NCBI RefSeq assembly: GCF_001552355.1
Contig: NZ_BCRA01000039.1
Span: 1-49,125 of the forward strand
Origin: Microbacterium resistens NBRC 103078
GTDB lineage: Bacteria; Actinomycetota; Actinomycetes; Actinomycetales; Microbacteriaceae
Direction of reading: 5' to 3'
Length of the DNA stretch: 49,125 nt
Shown here: positions 43,896 to 49,125 of the stretch, piece by piece
Numbering within the stretch: position 1 is the stretch's first letter
Layout of the letters: each line of letters opens with the position of its first letter
Position numbers and translations under genes: made by a program
The notes under the pieces: model-generated
What the model was told of the DNA's origin: nothing
Database searches by the model: none
Seen by the model: the letters and a program-made list of their open reading frames with translations, nothing else

Positions 43896-43984
43896 CCCCG
43901 GCTCGGGGCCGGTTCTGGGGCGTTCCGGCCCCGTATCGCGCCCCGATCCCCCGGAGGGCGCCCCAAACGCGCGCGGATCCGGGA

Positions 43985-45160
43985 TCAGACGGGGAGGCCG
44001 TCCTTCCACACGCGGTGCACGAGCGGGACACCGGGCCGATAGGCCAGGTGCACGCGGGTCGGCGCGTCCAGGAGGACGAGGTCGGCGCGGGCGCCCGGTG
44101 CGATGCGGCCGACGTCCTCCCGGCGCAGGGCCGCGGCACCGCCCGCCGTGGCCGCCCACACCGCCTCCGCCACCGTCATCCGCATGTCGCGCACAGCGAC
44201 GGCGATGCAGAACGGCATCGAGGACGTGAAGCTGGATCCCGGGTTGGTGTCGCAGGCCAGGGCGACCGTCACGCCGGCGTCGATGAGCCGCCGCGCATCC
44301 GGGTATGGCTGGCGCGTGGAGAACTCCACGCCCGGGAGGAGCGTGAGGACCGTGTCCGACCCCGCGAGCGCCGCGATGTCGTCGTCGGTCAGGAACGTGC
44401 CGTGGTCGACGGATGCGGCGCCGAGCTCGACCGCGAGACGCACGCCGTCCCCGGGGCCGAGCTGGCTGGCGTGGAGCCGAGGGCGCAGCCCTCGGGCGAT
44501 CCCGGCCTCCAGGATCCGGCGCGACTGGGCGACCGTGAAGGCGCCCGTCTCGCAGAACACGTCGATCCACCGCGCATGCGGAGCGCAGGCGTCGAGCATC
44601 GGCCCCGTCACGAGATCGACATACGCGTCCGGGTCGTCCGCGTACTCGGCCGGCACCACGTGCGCCCCGAGGAACGTGACCTCCTCGGTCGCCTCGGCCG
44701 CCAGCCGCACGAGCCGCTCCTCGGTCGCGACATCCAGGCCGTATCCGCTCTTGACCTCCACCGTCGTGGTGCCCTGGGCGTGCATCTCGTCGAGGAGGCC
44801 GCGCAGCCGGGCGCGCAGTTCGTCGTCCGTGGCCGCGCGTGTGGCGGCGACGGTGGACCGGATGCCGCCCGCGGCATACTTCTGACCCGCCATCCGCGCC
44901 TCGAACTCCGCAGCGCGATCCCCGCCGAACACGAGGTGGCTGTGGCTGTCGACGAAGCCGGGGATCACGGCACGCCCTGCGGCGTCCACGGTCTCCTCGG
45001 CCTCGCGCGGCGCGGGTGCGTCACCGGTCGTCCCGACCCAGCGGATCCGCCCGTCCTTGACGAGCACCGCCGCATCGTGCAGGGTCCCCGTCGGGTCCGC
45101 CGCCGCCCGCCGCGGGTCGTTGGTCGTCAGCTCCCCGATGTTCGTGATCAGCGTGCGCAC
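43985..45160 (-). CDS. hutI: Imidazolonepropionase
   Basis: 391 aa amidohydrolase. [20 protein letters not shown] (HxH metal site), [52 protein letters not shown] and [17 protein letters not shown] (metal Asp) are the HutI signatures. It opens the imidazolone ring to N-formimidoyl-L-glutamate, step 3 of histidine breakdown. GTG start at 45160 with GGAGG upstream. Separated from hutU by a 100-bp gap with a long inverted repeat, so its expression may be partly independent. Confidence 0.96.
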   Translation of the reverse strand: MRTLITNIGELTTNDPRRAAADPTGTLHDAAVLVKDGRIRWVGTTGDAPAPREAEETVDAAGRAVIPGFVDSHSHLVFGGDRAAEFEARMAGQKYAAGGIRSTVAATRAATDDELRARLRGLLDEMHAQGTTTVEVKSGYGLDVATEERLVRLAAEATEEVTFLGAHVVPAEYADDPDAYVDLVTGPMLDACAPHARWIDVFCETGAFTVAQSRRILEAGIARGLRPRLHASQLGPGDGVRLAVELGAASVDHGTFLTDDDIAALAGSDTVLTLLPGVEFSTRQPYPDARRLIDAGVTVALACDTNPGSSFTSSMPFCIAVAVRDMRMTVAEAVWAATAGGAAALRREDVGRIAPGARADLVLLDAPTRVHLAYRPGVPLVHRVWKDGLPV

Positions 45161-45187
45161 GGTGCCATCCTCCCTCTGTGTGATGCC

Positions 45188-45242
45188 GAGTGGTCAGTTT
45201 CTGCGGGTTGGGGCCGCCCGAACCCACAGAAACTGACCACTC
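45188..45242. repeat. Long inverted repeat between hutU and hutI
   Basis: GAGTGGTCAGTTTCTG (45188-45203) plus GGGTT (45205-45209) pairs with AACCC (45221-45225) plus CAGAAACTGACCACTC (45227-45242): 21 of 22 positions paired. No T tract. It may attenuate read-through from hutU to hutI or be a dispersed intergenic element. Confidence 0.75.
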
Positions 45243-45260
45243 GATGGGGGAACGCGCGAG

Positions 45261-46931
45261 TCACAGGCCCATCGGGACCGTGAGACCGCGCTCGCGGGCG
45301 ATGTCCTTGGCGTGCTCGTAGCCCGCGTCGACGTGCCGCATGACCCCGGTGCCCGGATCGTTCGTCAGCACACGCTCGAGCTTCTGCGCGGCGAGCTCGG
45401 ATCCGTCGGCGACGGTGACCTGACCGGCGTGGATCGACCGACCGATCCCGACGCCGCCGCCGTGATGCAGCGACACCCACGACGCCCCCGACGCCGTGTT
45501 CAGCAGCGCGTTCAGCAGCGGCCAGTCGGCGATCGCGTCCGAGCCGTCCTTCATCGCCTCCGTCTCGCGGTAGGGAGACGCGACGGAGCCGGAGTCGAGG
45601 TGATCGCGGCCGATGACGATCGGAGCCGACAGCTCCCCCGAGGCGACCATCTCGTTGAACCTCAGCCCGGCCAGGTGGCGCTCCTTGTAGCCCAGCCAGC
45701 AGATCCGTGCGGGCAGCCCCTCGAAACGGACCTTCTCCCCCGCCTTCTCCAGCCAGCGGTGCAGCGCCGTGTCCTCGGGGAAGAGCTCCGCGATCGCGCG
45801 GTCGGTCCTGCGGATGTCCTCGGGATCCCCGGAGAGCGCCGCCCACCGGAACGGCCCGCGCCCCTCCTCGAACTGCGGACGGATGTAGGCCGGGACGAAC
45901 CCCGGGAAGGCGAAGGCGCGATCGAAGCCGCCCAGCTGCGCCTCGGCGCGGATCGAGTTGCCGTAGTCGAACACCGCGGCCCCACCGTCCTGGAACGCGA
46001 CCATGGCCTCGACGTGCGCGGCCATCGAGGCGCGGGCCCGGGCCGTGAACCCCTCGGGGTCGCGCTCGGCCTCCGCCCGCCATTGCGAGAACGGGATCCC
46101 CACGGGCAGGTACGCCAGCGGGTCGTGGGCGCTCGTCTGGTCGGTGACGATGTCGATCGGCACGCGGCGACGATGCAGCTCCGGGAACACCTCCGCGGCG
46201 TTGCCGACGACGCCGACCGAGAGGGCCTCGCCGGCCTCCTTCGCGGCGACGACCCGCGCGATGGCGGCATCGAGGTCGGTCGTGTACTCGTCGAGGTAGC
46301 CGTGCTCCACGCGGCGGGCCAGGCGCGACTCGTCGACGTCGACGATGAGCACCGTGCCCTCGTTGAGGGTGACGGCGAGCGGCTGCGCGCCGCCCATGCC
46401 GCCGGCGCCCCCGGTGAGCGTCAGCGTGCCGCGCAGCGAGTCGCGACCGAGCGACCGGGCGACGGCGGCGAACGTCTCGTACGTGCCCTGGAGGATCCCC
46501 TGGGTGCCGATGTAGATCCAGGATCCCGCCGTCATCTGGCCGTACATCATGAGCCCGAGCTCCTCCAGGCGGCGGAACTCCGGCCAGGTCGCCCAGTCGC
46601 CCACGAGGTTCGAGTTCGCGATGAGCACCCGCGGCGCCCACTCGTGGGTGCGGAAGACCCCCACGGGCTTGCCGGACTGCACGAGCAGCGTCTCGTCCGG
46701 CTCCAGCTCGTCCAGGGTCCGGACGATCGCGTCGTAGGCGGCCCAGCTGCGCGCCGCACGCCCCGTCCCGCCGTACACGACGAGGTCCTCGGGATGCTCG
46801 GCGACCTCGGGATCGAGGTTGTTCATCAGCATGCGCTTGGCAGCCTCCGCGCCCCAGCTCTTCGCAGTGCGCTGGTTGCCGCGGGGGGCGCGGACCGGCG
46901 GACGTGCGCCGGTCGAGGACGGGTCAGACAT
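45261..46931 (-). CDS. hutU: Urocanate hydratase
   Basis: 556 aa, the standard urocanase length. It adds water to urocanate using tightly bound NAD+ as electrophile. Segments: [20 protein letters not shown] (N-terminus), [60 protein letters not shown] (NAD loop), [20 protein letters not shown] (active-site region). The ATG overlaps the hutH 3' end by 8 bp (ATGTCTGA), so hutH and hutU are translationally coupled. Confidence 0.97.
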   Translation of the reverse strand: MSDPSSTGARPPVRAPRGNQRTAKSWGAEAAKRMLMNNLDPEVAEHPEDLVVYGGTGRAARSWAAYDAIVRTLDELEPDETLLVQSGKPVGVFRTHEWAPRVLIANSNLVGDWATWPEFRRLEELGLMMYGQMTAGSWIYIGTQGILQGTYETFAAVARSLGRDSLRGTLTLTGGAGGMGGAQPLAVTLNEGTVLIVDVDESRLARRVEHGYLDEYTTDLDAAIARVVAAKEAGEALSVGVVGNAAEVFPELHRRRVPIDIVTDQTSAHDPLAYLPVGIPFSQWRAEAERDPEGFTARARASMAAHVEAMVAFQDGGAAVFDYGNSIRAEAQLGGFDRAFAFPGFVPAYIRPQFEEGRGPFRWAALSGDPEDIRRTDRAIAELFPEDTALHRWLEKAGEKVRFEGLPARICWLGYKERHLAGLRFNEMVASGELSAPIVIGRDHLDSGSVASPYRETEAMKDGSDAIADWPLLNALLNTASGASWVSLHHGGGVGIGRSIHAGQVTVADGSELAAQKLERVLTNDPGTGVMRHVDAGYEHAKDIARERGLTVPMGL

Positions 46932-48465
46932 TCGCGTGCTCCTTCGCAGTGCGGGCGACGGCCCCCGAGCGGACGAGCTCGGTCACCGCCTCCATGTCGG
47001 GAGAGAGGAAGTGGTCGGGACCCGGCCCCGCGGCGACCGTGCGCACGAGGTCGCGGACCGCGCCGGTGGCGGGTCCCGCCTCCAGCGGCGCGCGCAGGTC
47101 CAGCGCGCGGGCGCCGGTGATGATCTCGACGGCGAGGACCCGGGCCAGCCCGTCGATCGCCCGGCGGAGCTTTCGCGCCGCGGCCCAGCCCATCGAGACG
47201 TGGTCCTCCTGCATCGCCGAGGAGGGGATCGAGTCCACCGAGGCGGGGACGGCGAGGCGTTTGAGCTCGGAGACGATGCCGGCGGCGGCGTACTGGGCGA
47301 TCATGAGGCCGGAGTCCACGCCGACCTCGTGGGCGAGGAAGGGCGGGAGGCCGTGGTTGCGCGCCGGGTCGAGGGCGCGGTCGGTCCGGCGCTCGGACAC
47401 GGACGCCACGTCCGCGACGGAAATCGCGAGGAAGTCCAGGACCGCCGCCACCGGGGCGCCGTGGAAGTTGCCGTTCGACTCGATGCGCCCGTCCGCGGTC
47501 ACGACGGGGTTGTCCACGACGCTCGCGAGCTCCCGCTCGGCGATGGAGGCGGCGTGGGCCATCGTGTCGCGGGCCGCGCCGTGCACCTGCGGCGAGCACC
47601 GCAGTGAGTAGGCGTCCTGCACGCGTCCGTCCTCCGGGCCCTTGTGGCTCGCGACCATGGGCGAGGACCCGAGGAAGGCGCGGAGGTTCGCGGCGGAGGC
47701 CGCTTGCCCGACCTGCGGGCGCAGGGCCATGAGGTCCGCGGCGAAGACCGCGTCGGTGCCGAGCTGCGACTCGATGGACATGGCCGCGGCGAGGTCGGCC
47801 GTCGTGATCAGGGTGTCCAGGTCGTGGAGGGCGAGCAGGAGCATCCCGAGCATGCCGTCCGTGCCGTTGATGAGGGCGAGCCCCTCCTTCTCCACGAGGA
47901 CGAGCGGCTCGATCCCGGCCTCTGCGAGCGCGTCGGCCGCCGGGCGGACGGCACCGTCCGCTCCCCGCACCTCGCCCTCCCCCATGGCTGCGAGAGCGAT
48001 GTGCGCGAGCGGGGCGAGGTCGCCGGAGCAGCCGAGGGACCCGTACTCGCGGACGATCGGCGTGATCCCGGCATTGAGCATGGCCGCGTAGGCGTCGACG
48101 ACCTCCGGCCGCACCCCCGTGTGGCCGGAGGCGAGGGTCTGCAGGCGCAGCAGCTGCAGCGCCCGCACGACCTCGGTCTCGACCTCGGGACCGGTGCCGG
48201 CGGCGTGCGAGCGGATGAGGCTCGCCTGGAGCTGACGGCGCCGCTCGGGCGCGATGAAGGTCGTGGCCAACGCGCCGAAGCCCGTGGAGACGCCGTAGTG
48301 CGGACGGGGATCCGCGGCCATCGCGTCGATGACCCCGCGCGCGGCGGCCACGCGGGCGCGCGCCTCGGGCGCGATCTCGACACGGGCGCTGTCGCGGGCG
48401 ACGGCGACGACGGCGGCGGGAGTCAGCGTCGCGGCGCCGACGAGGACGGGAGAGGGATCCGGCAT
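46924..48465 (-). CDS. hutH: Histidine ammonia-lyase
   Basis: 513 aa. First enzyme of histidine use: deaminates histidine to urocanate with the self-formed MIO electrophile. The MIO tripeptide here is Cys146-Ser147-Gly148 ([15 protein letters not shown]) instead of the more common Ala-Ser-Gly, a variant I recall from actinobacterial Hut[12 protein letters not shown] carries the active-site Tyr; [15 protein letters not shown] and [13 protein letters not shown] are conserved downstream. ATG 48465 has GAGGC just upstream. First gene of the leftward hut operon, divergent from the IclR-type regulator. Confidence 0.97.
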   Translation of the reverse strand: MPDPSPVLVGAATLTPAAVVAVARDSARVEIAPEARARVAAARGVIDAMAADPRPHYGVSTGFGALATTFIAPERRRQLQASLIRSHAAGTGPEVETEVVRALQLLRLQTLASGHTGVRPEVVDAYAAMLNAGITPIVREYGSLGCSGDLAPLAHIALAAMGEGEVRGADGAVRPAADALAEAGIEPLVLVEKEGLALINGTDGMLGMLLLALHDLDTLITTADLAAAMSIESQLGTDAVFAADLMALRPQVGQAASAANLRAFLGSSPMVASHKGPEDGRVQDAYSLRCSPQVHGAARDTMAHAASIAERELASVVDNPVVTADGRIESNGNFHGAPVAAVLDFLAISVADVASVSERRTDRALDPARNHGLPPFLAHEVGVDSGLMIAQYAAAGIVSELKRLAVPASVDSIPSSAMQEDHVSMGWAAARKLRRAIDGLARVLAVEIITGARALDLRAPLEAGPATGAVRDLVRTVAAGPGPDHFLSPDMEAVTELVRSGAVARTAKEHANV

Positions 48466-48517
48466 GCCTCGATTCCACACCGCGCGCCTTCCGCGCGGTC
48501 GATCGCTGTGGCAACCT

Positions 48518-48537
48518 TTGTCTGTGATCCCAGACAA
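48518..48537. promoter_or_regulatory. Inverted repeat over the start codon of the IclR-type gene
   Basis: TTGTCTG (48518-48524) and CAGACAA (48531-48537) form a perfect 7-bp dyad with a 6-bp centre in the hutH/iclR divergent region. It contains the GTG start codon. Likely autoregulatory site; its distance to hutH (53 bp) also allows hut control. Confidence 0.6.
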
Positions 48538-49125
48538 TCGTCCGCAGGTCCCGGCGGCCGACCAGACGCTGCGGATCCTGCGCCATCTGGCCCGGCGGCC
48601 GGGGCCGGTGGCGGCGTCGGCCCTGGCCCGCGATCTGTCGATCCCCCGCTCGACGGTCTACCACCTCCTCGCGACGCTGGAGGATCACGGGTTCGTCGTG
48701 CATCTGCCGCAGGAGCGCCGCTGGGGCCTCGGCACCGCGGCCTTCGAGCTGGCCGGCGGCTATGCCCGCCAGGAGCCCCTGGCTCGGCTCGGGCGTCCGG
48801 TCGTCGCGGGTCTGGCGGACCGGATCGGCGAGAGCGCGCACCTGGCGGTGATGACCGGGCGGGACGTCCTCTACATCGTCGAGGAGCGGGCGGCCCGGCG
48901 CCCGGCGCTGGTGACGGACGTGGGCGTCCGGCTGCCCGCCCATCTCACCGCCACCGGACGGGCCATGCTCGCCGCGCTCCCCGCGGCGCAGGTGCGGGCG
49001 CTGTACCCCGACGCCTCCGCGTTCGCGGACCGCACCGGGCGCGGCCCGACCCGGCCCGTCGAGCTGCGTGAGGTGCTGCGGGAGGTCCGCCGTGCCGGGC
49101 ACGCGACCGAGGACGGGGAGGTGAC
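48524..49125 (+). CDS. IclR-family transcriptional regulator, 3' end outside window
   Basis: First 200 codons. The winged helix (residues ~12-75; QTLRILRHLARRPGPVAASA, SIPRSTVYHLLATLEDHGFV, RRWGLGTAAFELAGGY) is followed by the IclR effector domain (HLAVMTGRDVLYIVEERA, LPAHLTATGRAMLAALPA). Start at GTG 48524 inside a perfect dyad; no Shine-Dalgarno, so possibly leaderless. Divergence from hutH makes it the probable hut regulator sensing histidine or urocanate; that is inferred from position. Confidence 0.9.
   Translation, partial: MIPDNRPQVPAADQTLRILRHLARRPGPVAASALARDLSIPRSTVYHLLATLEDHGFVVHLPQERRWGLGTAAFELAGGYARQEPLARLGRPVVAGLADRIGESAHLAVMTGRDVLYIVEERAARRPALVTDVGVRLPAHLTATGRAMLAALPAAQVRALYPDASAFADRTGRGPTRPVELREVLREVRRAGHATEDGEV

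Overview
The window is high-GC actinobacterial chromosome. It most resembles Microbacterium or a close relative in the Microbacteriaceae: class Ib nrdHIEF order, leaderless GTG starts, ATGA/GTGA translational couplings, and the intergenic repeat family built on 'GGTCGTTGAGCGAG'. The genus is inferred from style and protein content, not from a marker gene. No rRNA, tRNA or CRISPR array was seen.

Layout. (1) 1-12.1 kb is a carbohydrate block: nagA (cut by the window edge) and nagB, a divergent UxaA-type dehydratase with a sugar isomerase, an aldo/keto reductase, a VOC protein, and a leftward operon trpA-like > gntR > rbsA-type ATPase > rbsC-type permease > FGGY kinase > sugar-binding lipoprotein. 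The TrpA homologue keeps both catalytic acids of tryptophan synthase alpha but sits in a sugar operon with no trpB.

(2) 12.3-27.7 kb is an accessory island of lower GC, full of broken genes. I interpret it as a decayed integrative element inserted at the 3' end of nrdF. A 12-bp core is shared by the nrdF 3' end (27687-27698) and the far end (12306-12317). CGTGCCCC octamers with 10-14 bp spacing lie just inside both ends. A terminator hairpin with no obvious owner (12200-12241) lies outside the far end, where the original nrdF terminator would now be. No integrase was found. The cargo is a SoxR network: one intact soxR, one decayed soxR, and five SoxR-box sequences. Four of the five sit in promoters with an exact 19-bp spacer. 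These promoters drive two paralogous MFS exporters, an imine-reductase-like oxidoreductase, and one orphan site facing broken DNA. The island also holds the remains of an arsenic cluster (arsR, arsO, broken arsN), a GlxA regulator with an isochorismatase-type hydrolase, alpha/beta hydrolases, LysE, a MarR-like protein, a broken HAD dehalogenase, and relics of conjugative-element genes (helicase C-terminus in two copies, SSB-like protein, mobilisation-type ORF).

(3) 27.7-31.6 kb is the nrdHIEF operon (leftward), with candidate NrdR and DnaA boxes upstream. (4) 31.9-34.1 kb holds an MFS transporter coupled to a PfkB sugar kinase. (5) 34.2-39.6 kb holds a single-chain type ISP-like restriction-modification/helicase protein of 1649 aa, with a divergent XRE regulator; its nuclease motif carries Arg where Lys is expected. 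(6) 39.6-41.6 kb holds tandem repeats, a CsoR/RcnR-family metal sensor and a DUF445 membrane protein. (7) 41.6-49.1 kb is histidine utilisation: hutG, hutI, hutU and hutH (histidine to glutamate plus formamide) with a divergent IclR-type regulator cut by the window end. A frameshifted NAD(P)H-binding protein and two small coupled genes lie inside this block.

Starts were chosen from Shine-Dalgarno sequences, translational overlaps and family length. Functional names rest on motif and family recognition by eye, with no database search.
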